Below, piece after piece: positions 53,071 to 60,525 of a stretch of 64,000 nt of DNA. A model generated the notes under the pieces. The model had not been told where the DNA came from. It made no database searches and saw only the letters and a program-made list of their open reading frames with translations. A program made the position numbers and the translations under genes. Source of the DNA: SpSt-333 sp964371615 (lineage in GTDB: Bacteria > Bacteroidota > Ignavibacteria > UBA10030 > UBA8401); the NCBI GenBank assembly GCA_964371615.1, contig CAYJMS010000002.1, forward strand, positions 434,001-498,000, given 5' to 3'. Positions within the stretch are counted from its first letter, which is position 1; every line of letters begins with the position of its first letter.

Positions 53071-56000
53071 TTATTTCAACAATACCATCTTCTTCACCGA
53101 TGAATACGACGGAGTGCTCATGACGTAAAAGTACACTCCGGAAGTCACCGGCACACCCGTAGAATTCTCTCCATTCCATTGCACCGAGTAATATCCTGAC
53201 TGGTGCACTTCCGATACTAAATTCCTAATCTCCTGTCCAAGGATATTATATACTTTCAATGTTACCATTTCATTTTTCGGCAGTTGAAATGAAATTGTGG
53301 TGATCGGGTTAAATGGGTTCGGATAATTTTGGTGTAACTCAAACGTTTCCGGTATCCCTTCTTTTTCCCGACCGACCGATGTGTTCTTAGGAACTGTAAT
53401 CGTAAAAATATCATCGGCAAAAAGAGGATAGTTTGGCGTGATCTCGAATCTCTCTCCTTCTTTGAATGTTGCGGTGCTGTCCTTCCGTCGTACCCAGAGC
53501 ACGTACAGAACATCAACACTATCTAATTGCGTTCTCAAATTGAGAAATTGGGAGGTGTTGGTCGGACTCAAAGGATTACGTGTATATTGACTCAATGTAT
53601 CGGGGCTGTAATTTGAATTAAAAATGAAGAGCAATTCAGATGCGCCGGATGGTGCATGAGTAGGGTCCCATTTCCCGTCAATTTTACCGTTGCCAATAAA
53701 TTCTCCGTTTGGTCCTCGCAGGGAATCATTTTTTTCCAGAAAACCTGCATTTAATTGTCGCGGTGTGAAATCTCCATCTATCGAATCGATTTCCCAGACT
53801 GTGAACGGTACATCGACAAAGTCTTGATAGATAAACGCTCCTGCGGCACCTCGATGCTTCATAAACGGTAAAAATGAAGAATCACGAACTACCGACGGTC
53901 CAAATAATGGAGAATTAAAATTCAAATATCGATACGCCTTTTGTGTATGTATATTGCTAAAACGGATTTCGATCTTGCGTAAATTCCACGGTTTTACCTT
54001 ACTTGGTTTAACTACAAAATTAACAGCACGCGGATATGCTATCCCATTGTTAAAAGCCTCCATATAACCAAATACATCTATCGATGTTTTGGCAGTGAAC
54101 CAAATGTCTGCGGTGTCCGGATAGTATCGGTATCCTTTGGGTTCCTGCGTATCCCGTCGGACTCCGACGGGCTGTTTTACAACAAAAAACTGAACACCGT
54201 CAATGATCGGTGAAGTGTCGTCATTAAGAAAGTGCGGATATTCTTTCAGAATAAATCGGTCCTGATCAACAGATATATTTTTCAGATTCCATGAAGTGAC
54301 CCCCGTGTCAAGACCATTGAATGTGATTTCATATGTCCCTCCCGAAACTGCATACGGATTAATGACCGTGGCCGTCACGGCATCTTTACCGCTCAGAGAG
54401 TGGTTCGTCGGCAACGATTGACCGACGCCCGCAAGAATGCTGTTCCCCGGAAGCAGGTCCATCGGCGTTACGGCAAAGGGGATTCGAGGTGATTCGATGA
54501 TTTTCGGCATTCCGGAAAGTATCCCGTCGATATCATGATTGTAATAGTAACTGGTAACGGCAAAATAATATGGTTTGTTTTTTATGAGGGGTTCGCCTTT
54601 AAAAATATCATTGTCGATGGTGAAATGCCTCCGAATTCCGCTGTCAGTACCTTCGGCAACAGTGCCGTACTTCATTGTACCGGTCAATGGATCGAATATC
54701 CAATCGCTGACATTCGTGATGCTGTTCTTCACATCAAATACAGCAATCAGCTTCGGAACAGCGGAGATTGTGTTTTCGGGGTATTGATATACATTATACC
54801 CTTCAAAACGATAATCGCGGCCCATCCCAAAAAATGTGAATTGTTCGGTCGTTGAGTATATGTGAGGATTCCCCCATTCAAGGATGATCGAGTTTGGGAG
54901 AGGTGAGAAAGAAACGCGAAATGGATTCAACGGTTTTTGCGGAGGGAGGAAATTATTATTAAATGTATATTGTGCAGTATCTACGAAACTTCTTAGTTGT
55001 TCGATGCTATGTAATCGATCGAAACCCTGTCCAATTACAAATGCCCCGACAACTTCTTGCGTATCACCTACCGCAAGTGTAAATGGGCCCGATGAGATCA
55101 TCGACCGAACATCCTGAGCAGTTGCGGTATTGGCGTGTAACCAACCTGCATTGTCGATCGGATCTCCGGAAAAGACAAATTTTGATGCGATACCAGATAT
55201 TGGATCAATGAACGGCAGACCTGTCGATCCCAGCAAACCGTTCTGATACCGGTACGCCTGTTCTGCAAACGCATCATTTCTAAGCGGCGGATCAATCCAC
55301 CCTATTCCACCACCGTTGTTAAAATAGACTACGTGTGAAGTCCCGGGTAAATTTTTATATCCGGCAATCTTCTTCCCTTCGGAAAGCGCAGTATCATTGA
55401 TCGATTGTATGCGTGGGCCCTGCAAAAAAACAAATCCGCAGGCCGGCGGCTTACTTCCATATCCGTTAGCGCCATTGTCATCATTGTCGGCATTATATAC
55501 ATAGGCTAGATTTCTCAGTGTATCAACTGCTGCAAAATCATCAATTGCATCACCCAGATCAGTATCGGACCACATCGAAATGAAGACGCTATCGTAATCC
55601 GCATCGCTTTTGTTGATAATTTTCCAACGCATGAACATAATGTTGCCGAGAGGACCGGGTTGATCGAAACCAAAATAAGTGGCCTGAACTTCAATGCCCA
55701 TCGGTTTCGTATTTCCGGCTGCTAAATGTTGAGTCGGATTGCCGTCATTGTAAACAGACCACAATACTTGATCGCCCCACAAAAATGGTTTGTCGATTCC
55801 GTTATTGTAGATACCGTCACCATTTACATCGATAAATGGCGCTCCTAGATCAACAGGCCAGTTGTCATAATCCGGATTTCCACCGAGAGAATCCCTGCGA
55901 TGCACTTTGTATATCCGGTATTTTGGATCGGCAGGATCACCAAGTGCTTCTACACTATTCTGTTGTGTATTATACGTCGAGAGAATCGGACCGGGCTGAA

Positions 56001-56331
56001 ATTCCGTTGAATAATCTTGAACTGCGGTGCGGAGACTTCCGGATGGCCCATGCTTTCCAATAATCCAAATTCCGGCGGTGTACACCGCTGTTTTGTTCGT
56101 ACCCCTAGGCCAAAATAACCCGGAAGAATTCGTATGAAGATAATCGGCATACGGGCCCGAACTATTGATCGTACATTGGATAGTATTAATATCAAAGAAT
56201 TTCCATTCTTGTATGGTACCTTTGGTCAATCTCTGATTTTTCATTGTACCGGGAACTTCGGCAATCAAGAGAATGGATGATACAAGTGAAAGTATAAGAA
56301 ATTGCATGAAAGAGTTTCTAAGAGAGGACAT
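53071..56331 (-). CDS. Large secreted protein with T9SS sorting domain, function unknown
   Basis: A 1086-residue protein with a signal peptide (FLILSLVSSILLIAEVPG). The chain is beta-rich with no catalytic motif I recognise. Features include a WPRGTNKTAVYTAGIWIIG strand region, a DVNGDGIYNNGIDKPF calcium-loop-like segment, and RWKIINKSDADYDSVFISMWSDTDLGD, which recur in large Ignavibacteria-type surface proteins. Fibronectin-like stretches appear around residue 490-560 (FRVSFSPLPNSIILEWGNP). The last ~90 residues are the FlgD-like form of the sorting domain (NYPNPFNP ... GENSTGVPVTSGVYFYVM ... KKMVLLK), very close to that of the 47743 protein. It is flanked by terminators on both sides and so is probably monocistronic. 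Confidence 0.85.
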   Translation of the reverse strand: MSSLRNSFMQFLILSLVSSILLIAEVPGTMKNQRLTKGTIQEWKFFDINTIQCTINSSGPYADYLHTNSSGLFWPRGTNKTAVYTAGIWIIGKHGPSGSLRTAVQDYSTEFQPGPILSTYNTQQNSVEALGDPADPKYRIYKVHRRDSLGGNPDYDNWPVDLGAPFIDVNGDGIYNNGIDKPFLWGDQVLWSVYNDGNPTQHLAAGNTKPMGIEVQATYFGFDQPGPLGNIMFMRWKIINKSDADYDSVFISMWSDTDLGDAIDDFAAVDTLRNLAYVYNADNDDNGANGYGSKPPACGFVFLQGPRIQSINDTALSEGKKIAGYKNLPGTSHVVYFNNGGGIGWIDPPLRNDAFAEQAYRYQNGLLGSTGLPFIDPISGIASKFVFSGDPIDNAGWLHANTATAQDVRSMISSGPFTLAVGDTQEVVGAFVIGQGFDRLHSIEQLRSFVDTAQYTFNNNFLPPQKPLNPFRVSFSPLPNSIILEWGNPHIYSTTEQFTFFGMGRDYRFEGYNVYQYPENTISAVPKLIAVFDVKNSITNVSDWIFDPLTGTMKYGTVAEGTDSGIRRHFTIDNDIFKGEPLIKNKPYYFAVTSYYYNHDIDGILSGMPKIIESPRIPFAVTPMDLLPGNSILAGVGQSLPTNHSLSGKDAVTATVINPYAVSGGTYEITFNGLDTGVTSWNLKNISVDQDRFILKEYPHFLNDDTSPIIDGVQFFVVKQPVGVRRDTQEPKGYRYYPDTADIWFTAKTSIDVFGYMEAFNNGIAYPRAVNFVVKPSKVKPWNLRKIEIRFSNIHTQKAYRYLNFNSPLFGPSVVRDSSFLPFMKHRGAAGAFIYQDFVDVPFTVWEIDSIDGDFTPRQLNAGFLEKNDSLRGPNGEFIGNGKIDGKWDPTHAPSGASELLFIFNSNYSPDTLSQYTRNPLSPTNTSQFLNLRTQLDSVDVLYVLWVRRKDSTATFKEGERFEITPNYPLFADDIFTITVPKNTSVGREKEGIPETFELHQNYPNPFNPITTISFQLPKNEMVTLKVYNILGQEIRNLVSEVHQSGYYSVQWNGENSTGVPVTSGVYFYVMSTPSYSSVKKMVLLK

Positions 56332-56407
56332 AACACAACCTCAAAGATAGATTATGTGGCGGGCGTTTATAAGAATAAAATAACAACGGATCGGTACAAT
56401 AACAATA

Positions 56408-56435
56408 AAAAATCCTGCCACAGGGCAGGATTTTT
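56408..56435. terminator. Bidirectional terminator after the Hsp20 genes
   Basis: AAAAATCCTGCC (56408-56419) and GGCAGGATTTTT (56424-56435) form a 12-base stem with a 4-base loop and A/T tracts on both sides. It ends the Hsp20 transcript on the minus strand. Confidence 0.85.
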
Positions 56436-56470
56436 TATTACTTCTAGCCAATTCCGGACGAATGCGTCGA

Positions 56471-56959
56471 TTATTTAACCTTCACATCAATCAATTTCGG
56501 CTTTGCCTCTTCCGCTTTGGGAAGCGTCAGCGTCAATACGCCGTCCTTGTATTGCGCATCGATATCGTTCGGCTTGATTGTGCCGGGAATGGTGAATGAG
56601 CGCTCGAACATACCGTAGTTCCTCTCGACGCGATGGACATTTCCATCCTTCTTTTCCATCTCGTTCTTTTTCTCACCGCGAATCGTCAGTATGTTATTCT
56701 CCAGCGTGATTTTGACGTCATCCTTGTTCATGCCGGGCAATTCGGCTTTCAGTATGTAGGCGTCGGTGTTTTCCACCACATCCACTGCCGGCGTCCAGTC
56801 TCTTCCGAACATGGTGTCGTCCGCAGGCACATCGCCGCGGAAGAATTGATCGAAGATCCTGTTCATATCCCGTTGAAGCGATTCGATTCCTCGAAATGTC
56901 GGGAATTCACGGCTCCAGCGGGTGATATCCGATGACGGGTTTCGTTTTATAAGTGACAT
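56471..56959 (-). CDS. Hsp20/alpha-crystallin small heat-shock protein (copy 1)
   Basis: A 162-residue small heat-shock protein. The N-terminal arm (about 1-50) includes RDMNRIFDQFFRGD; the alpha-crystallin domain (about 52-150) has WTPAVDVVENTDAYILKAELPG, then VKITLENNILTIRGEKK, the long loop RVERNYGMFERSFTIPG, and the closing DGVLTLTLPKAEEAKPK. The C-terminal tail has an I-x-V form (LIDVKV). These ATP-independent chaperones hold unfolded proteins. It is the last of three Hsp20 genes on this strand and shares the LPKAEEAKPK ending with the first gene of the set. Confidence 0.93.
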   Translation of the reverse strand: MSLIKRNPSSDITRWSREFPTFRGIESLQRDMNRIFDQFFRGDVPADDTMFGRDWTPAVDVVENTDAYILKAELPGMNKDDVKITLENNILTIRGEKKNEMEKKDGNVHRVERNYGMFERSFTIPGTIKPNDIDAQYKDGVLTLTLPKAEEAKPKLIDVKVK

Positions 56960-57025
56960 AGCAATCGCTCCTTTCGTACGATAATTAGTGAAAGATCAGA
57001 AGCCATCTCAAAAATACCAACACAA

Positions 57026-57117
57026 TGTCATGCCGAGTCCGCCTTCGGCGGATAAACTGCGTCGAGGCATGTTGTTTCATGATTTGTCACCCCTCGTCTA
57101 CGCTCGGGGTGACAATC
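57026..57117. repeat. REP-like palindromes between Hsp20 genes
   Basis: Two hairpins lie in the 177-base gap: TCCGCC-TTC-GGCGGA (57038-57052), and TTGTCACCCC (57084-57093) with GGGGTGACAA (57106-57115), extendable by GAT/ATC with one bulged T. The GTCATGCCGAG and GTCACCC...GGGTGAC words resemble dispersed palindromic elements common in environmental genomes. Confidence 0.5.
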
Positions 57118-57136
57118 AAAAGTTTTTGAAATAGGT

Positions 57137-57475
57137 TCAGTTGATGGTGATTTCCTTCGGCAAATATTGCGCCTTCTTGTTCAGTGTAATGCTTAATACG
57201 CCCAATTCGTATTTCGCCTCGATGGTGTGCAAATCGACATCGTTTGCGAGAGAAAACTCGCGGCGATATTCCTTCACTACATCGCTCTCCTGGTCCGTTC
57301 CGGCAATTTCTTCGATCGATGCGGTGACGATCAGGGTATTCTCCTCGATCTGCGCTTTGATCTTTTCCTTTGCAGCACCGGGAATATCCAGTGTTACGAT
57401 ATATGAACTTTTTGTCTCGACAATATCCACCGCGGGAATGAGTGTGTGGATTGTTTTTTCAGTTCCGTTTGTCAT
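57137..57475 (-). CDS. Hsp20/alpha-crystallin small heat-shock protein (copy 2)
   Basis: A 112-residue short member of the family, almost only the alpha-crystallin domain. LIPAVDIVETKSSYIVTLDIPG opens the domain; KIKAQIEENTLIVTASI and EYRREFSLANDVDLHTIEAKYELGVLSITL follow, and the tail carries an I-T-I motif. The long N-terminal arm of its neighbours is missing, so oligomer size may differ. AAAGGAG precedes the ATG. It is 17 bases after copy 3 and probably co-transcribed, whereas a palindromic 177-base gap separates it from copy 1. Confidence 0.93.
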   Translation of the reverse strand: MTNGTEKTIHTLIPAVDIVETKSSYIVTLDIPGAAKEKIKAQIEENTLIVTASIEEIAGTDQESDVVKEYRREFSLANDVDLHTIEAKYELGVLSITLNKKAQYLPKEITIN

Positions 57476-57492
57476 TGTGTTCTCCTTTCCAT

Positions 57493-57912
57493 TTAGCGAA
57501 TGACGATTTGTTTCGGTTTCGCCTCTTCGGCCTTCGGCAGTGTTACACGCAGCAACCCGTTTTCATGCACCGCCGAGATCTTCTCTTCGGCAACAGAATA
57601 CGGAAGATCGACGGACCGCTCGAACTTGCCGTAGCGAATCTCGTTCCGGATCCATTGTTCATTCACACGAAGTTCGGGACGTTTGCGTTCCGCTGCAACG
57701 GTCAATACACCGTCGTGCAGTGTTACCTTCACGTCGCTTTTTGCGATACCCGGAAGATCGAATGTCACATCGACGCTCTCACCGGAATCTTTCATCGTCA
57801 TACCGGAAACCGTATTGTAACGCTGATACGGATGCGTTACCGGAAATGAGGTCGATAAAAGTTCGTCGATATCTCCGAATAATGAAGGAATGGAATGGGT
57901 TCGTACTAACAT
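57493..57912 (-). CDS. Hsp20/alpha-crystallin small heat-shock protein (copy 3, first in operon)
   Basis: A 139-residue small heat-shock protein. ATG 57912 (MLVRTHSIPSLFGDIDELL) has AAGGAG six bases ahead; the longer in-frame reading from 57963 is rejected. The alpha-crystallin domain has VDVTFDLPGIAKSDVKVTL, HDGVLTVAAERKRP, IRYGKFERSVDLPYSV and ENGLLRVTLPKAEEAKPK, with a C-terminal I-V-I motif. It leads the Hsp20 set behind a 262-base upstream region with a sigma-54-like element and a 12-base inverted repeat. Confidence 0.92.
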   Translation of the reverse strand: MLVRTHSIPSLFGDIDELLSTSFPVTHPYQRYNTVSGMTMKDSGESVDVTFDLPGIAKSDVKVTLHDGVLTVAAERKRPELRVNEQWIRNEIRYGKFERSVDLPYSVAEEKISAVHENGLLRVTLPKAEEAKPKQIVIR

Positions 57913-57970
57913 GGTGTTTCTCCTTATGATTATTGATGATGAATTTTTTTTCTCGTTGTTCATTTGTATT

Positions 57971-57985
57971 TCAATCGGTGTGCCA
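57971..57985 (-). promoter_or_regulatory. Candidate sigma-54-like element of the Hsp20 operon
   Basis: On the minus strand the bases read TGGCAC-ACCGA-TTGA. TGGCAC matches the -24 box, while the -12 box has GA in place of GC. It ends about 59 bases ahead of the ATG at 57912, nearly the same spacing as the matching element before the Spy-like gene. Confidence 0.35.
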
Positions 57986-58081
57986 AACTGAAAAATGTAT
58001 TTTTTGTTGAATTTTAACAGAACGAGAATTTAAGGACGGATTTTTCGGCAGGACTTTATGACAACATTTCAAATGACAATA

Positions 58082-58111
58082 AATTTTGTCAGAGTATCCT
58101 GACATAATTTC
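58082..58111. promoter_or_regulatory. 12-base inverted repeat upstream of the Hsp20 operon
   Basis: AAATTTTGTCAG (58082-58093) and CTGACATAATTT (58100-58111) are reverse complements at 11 of 12 positions with a 6-base spacer. The centre lies about 120 bases upstream of the TGGCAC element, a usual distance for an activator site of a sigma-54 promoter. It could equally be a repressor operator. Confidence 0.5.
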
Positions 58112-58120
58112 ATTTAAAAT

Positions 58121-58152
58121 AAAAATGCCTTCTTACATGAAGGCATTTTTTA
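58121..58152. terminator. Terminator of trxB, bidirectional
   Basis: AATGCCTTC (58125-58133) and GAAGGCATT (58140-58148) form a 9-base stem with a 6-base loop and A/T tracts on both sides. It lies 23 bases past the trxB stop on the minus strand. Confidence 0.8.
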
Positions 58153-58174
58153 AAATATTACATATTTCTGGATC

Positions 58175-59116
58175 TTAATCCTGTTCAGCAAGCCACCTTT
58201 CCGCATCGAGTGCGGCCATACATCCCGTACCGGCCGCAGTGACTGCCTGACGATAGTAATGGTCGGCAACGTCACCGGCAGCAAAGACTCCTTCGATATT
58301 GGTTTTGGTCGTACCGGGTTGCACTTTAAGATACCCGTTTTCGTGCATATCGAGTATTCCTTTGAACAGCGTGGTATTCGGTTTGTGACCGATTGCCAGA
58401 AAGAGTCCGTCCGCCTTCACCTGTTTGATCTCGCCGGTTTTAACATTCTTCAGTTTCAATCCGGTCATTTTCTTTTTATTGTTTTCGGTGACGCCTAAAA
58501 CTTCTTCAACGACGGAGTTCCATTCCACCGACACCTTCGGATTTTTCAAGACGCGATCCTGCATCACTTTCGAGGCACGAAATTCGTCACGGCGGTGCAC
58601 CAGCGTTAATTTTGATGCAAACTTTGTCAGGAAGTTCGCCTCTTCCATCGCCGTATCGCCGCCGCCGACAACGTATACTTCCTGATTGCGGAAGAAGAAT
58701 CCGTCGCATGTAGCGCAGGCGGAAACGCCGTAACCGGAAAATTCTTTTTCGGAAGGGAGCCCGAGCCATTGGGCAGATGCGCCGGTCGCAACGATCACAG
58801 CATCGGCAGTGTATTGTTCATCGTCCGCCCAGAGCGTGAAGGGACGTTTACTGAAATCCACTTTCGTAATGATTTTGTACATCGATTCAGCCCCAAAACG
58901 GAGCGCTTGTTTCCGCATTACCTCCATTAATTCCGGACCTTGTATGCCGTGTTCAAATCCGGGATAATTCTCCACTTCGGTGGTGATGGTCAATTGACCG
59001 CCGGGCTGTAGCCCTTCAAACATGAGCGGGCTCAGATTGGCACGTGATGCGTATAATGCGGCAGTGAATCCCGCAGGACCTGAGCCGATGATGATGACTT
59101 TACGATGATTAGACAT
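58175..59116 (-). CDS. trxB: Thioredoxin reductase
   Basis: A 313-residue cytosolic FAD/NADPH flavoprotein that reduces thioredoxin. The FAD loop is VIIGSGPAGFTAALYASRA, the redox-active disulfide is Cys-Ala-Thr-Cys in SACATCDGFFF, the NADPH loop is VVGGGDTAMEEANFL, and the C-terminal FAD motif is GVFAAGDVADHYYRQAVTAAGTG. Length is standard. No thioredoxin gene is adjacent. The upstream gap to queG holds a tandem 8-bp repeat, and its promoter may lie within that short region or upstream of queG. Confidence 0.95.
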   Translation of the reverse strand: MSNHRKVIIIGSGPAGFTAALYASRANLSPLMFEGLQPGGQLTITTEVENYPGFEHGIQGPELMEVMRKQALRFGAESMYKIITKVDFSKRPFTLWADDEQYTADAVIVATGASAQWLGLPSEKEFSGYGVSACATCDGFFFRNQEVYVVGGGDTAMEEANFLTKFASKLTLVHRRDEFRASKVMQDRVLKNPKVSVEWNSVVEEVLGVTENNKKKMTGLKLKNVKTGEIKQVKADGLFLAIGHKPNTTLFKGILDMHENGYLKVQPGTTKTNIEGVFAAGDVADHYYRQAVTAAGTGCMAALDAERWLAEQD

Positions 59117-59127
59117 GATACATTTTT

Positions 59128-59159
59128 TGATTTTATGATTTTGTGATTTTGTGATTTTC
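59128..59159. repeat. Four tandem 8-bp units between trxB and queG
   Basis: Units TGATTTTA, TGATTTTG, TGATTTTG, TGATTTTC fill most of the 42-base gap. GATTTTGTGAT is shared with the reverse strand of the repeat at 36872-36919. The last base overlaps the queG stop codon. Confidence 0.65.
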
Positions 59160-60097
59160 TATTGTTCTGAATTATTTGTGTTGCGGAAAACTATATTTGC
59201 GTTGCGTGTGATTCCCTCGCGTTTGGTTCTCTTTATCGGAGAATTTTTATATTTCTCAGAAAATTCCTCCTGAGTGATTTGTCGCAGGTCTTCAACGAGA
59301 GGAGCAATATTGTGTTCACGGGGGAGATATTCCGTTTGTGCCGTTGGTTGTTGAAACCTGTTCCAGGGACAGACATCCTGGCAGATATCGCATCCATACA
59401 CCCAATGATCGAATTTTTTCCCGAGCGATTCGGCTATTTTACCGCGATGTTCAATCGTTAAATACGAAATACATGCATTACTATCAACAATATACGGTTC
59501 CCGAAGAGCATCCGTCGGACAAGCATCGATACACGATGTGCATGATCCGCAGAAATCCTCCATCGGCTCATCGACATCCAATTGCAGCGTCGTGATGATT
59601 TCCCCTAGAAAGACCCAGGAACCGAATTCCTTTGTAATGATATTCGTATGCTTCCCCTGCCATCCGATCCCTGCTCTTGCTGCCCACGCTTTATCCATTA
59701 CCGGACCCGTATCGACGTAATACCGTCCTTGTGCTTCCGGTGCCAATTGTATGATGCACTCAAAGAGCATTTGGATTCTTTTTGTCACATGAATATGATA
59801 ATCGTCACCCCAGGCGTAGCGCGAAATCTTACCGGTTTTCGGGTTTACCGAATGTTCCTGCGGAGTATAATAATTGAGTGCAACTGAAATAACCGATCGG
59901 GCACCGGGAACGATCCGGGAGGGATCCGTTCGCTTATCGACATTTTTCTCCATCCATTGCATCGAGGCGTGAAATCCCCGGTTTAACCATTCGTTTAGAC
60001 GCACTGCTTCGGTGTTCAATGCGTCTGCTCTGGCAATCCCGACTTTGCTGAATCCGAGTTCCAGCGCTTTGGATTTTATTTGTTCGGTCAAAGACAT
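59159..60097 (-). CDS. queG: Epoxyqueuosine reductase
   Basis: A 312-residue cobalamin-dependent iron-sulphur enzyme that makes queuosine in tRNA by reducing epoxyqueuosine. The N-terminal region has DxRxDPSRIVPGARSVISVALNYY-type sequence; DTGPVMDKAWAARAGIGWQGKHTNII is the conserved B12-side block. Two [4Fe-4S] clusters are bound by CGSCTSCIDACPTDAL and the later GCDICQDVCPWN. Length is on the short side but complete (E. coli QueG 379 residues). No other queuosine gene is in the window. Confidence 0.93.
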   Translation of the reverse strand: MSLTEQIKSKALELGFSKVGIARADALNTEAVRLNEWLNRGFHASMQWMEKNVDKRTDPSRIVPGARSVISVALNYYTPQEHSVNPKTGKISRYAWGDDYHIHVTKRIQMLFECIIQLAPEAQGRYYVDTGPVMDKAWAARAGIGWQGKHTNIITKEFGSWVFLGEIITTLQLDVDEPMEDFCGSCTSCIDACPTDALREPYIVDSNACISYLTIEHRGKIAESLGKKFDHWVYGCDICQDVCPWNRFQQPTAQTEYLPREHNIAPLVEDLRQITQEEFSEKYKNSPIKRTKREGITRNANIVFRNTNNSEQ

Positions 60098-60106
60098 TAA
60101 AATTGT

Positions 60107-60226
60107 TTCATTGATTCATCGGTTCATTGGATCATTGAAAATGCAGCACATCGGTTCATTGAATCATCAGCTCATCGGGGCAATGAAAGTACCAATGGCT
60201 CAATGAATCAATGATTCAATGGATCA
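60107..60226. repeat. Fifteen 8-bp units with inverted halves, running into the Rieske gene
   Basis: The block divides exactly into 8-mers. The left half has TTCATTGA, TTCATCGG, TTCATTGG, ATCATTGA and so on; the right half has the complementary sense: ATGGCTCA, ATGAATCA, ATGATTCA, ATGGATCA. A long imperfect hairpin is possible. The right end (60208-60226) encodes the last residues and the stop of the Rieske protein. Confidence 0.7.
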
Positions 60227-60525
60227 ATAACGTAAATGAATCTATTTTTTACTTCAGTATTAAATGTTTTCACTTTTCCGCTCGCATTGGTCGAAATACC
60301 CGTTCTGACATCGTACGCCCACCCATGCATCGGGCAGGTCACTATGCCGTTTTCGAACATCCCTTCATGGAGTTTCCGGAATTTTTGGTGAGGGCACACA
60401 TTGGCAATTGCACAAATTTCCCCGTTAACATTAAACAGGACGATTTCTTCACCATCGACAACGATCTTTTTGCTCTTTCCCGGCTTTACATCGTCAATAT
60501 GACAAACGGCATGAGAGAAACTCAT
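60208..60525 (-). CDS. Rieske-type [2Fe-2S] ferredoxin (NirD-like)
   Basis: A 105-residue small soluble Rieske protein. Cluster ligands are Cys44-Pro-His46 and Cys64-Pro-Met-His67 in NVCPHQKF and TCPMHGWAYD, the standard CxH...CxxH arrangement. The fold resembles small subunits such as NirD or dioxygenase ferredoxins. It overlaps the metallo-beta-lactamase gene in front by 4 bases (ATGA). The last residues (IDPLNH) are encoded by the 8-bp-period repeat that follows, so the C-terminus may have been extended or replaced by it. Its electron partner is unknown. Confidence 0.9.
   Translation of the reverse strand: MSFSHAVCHIDDVKPGKSKKIVVDGEEIVLFNVNGEICAIANVCPHQKFRKLHEGMFENGIVTCPMHGWAYDVRTGISTNASGKVKTFNTEVKNRFIYVIDPLNH

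Noticed and set aside
60107..60226. Possible CRISPR array
   Set aside because: The unit is 8 bp with no spacers and no cas genes are near, so it is a tandem short-period repeat.
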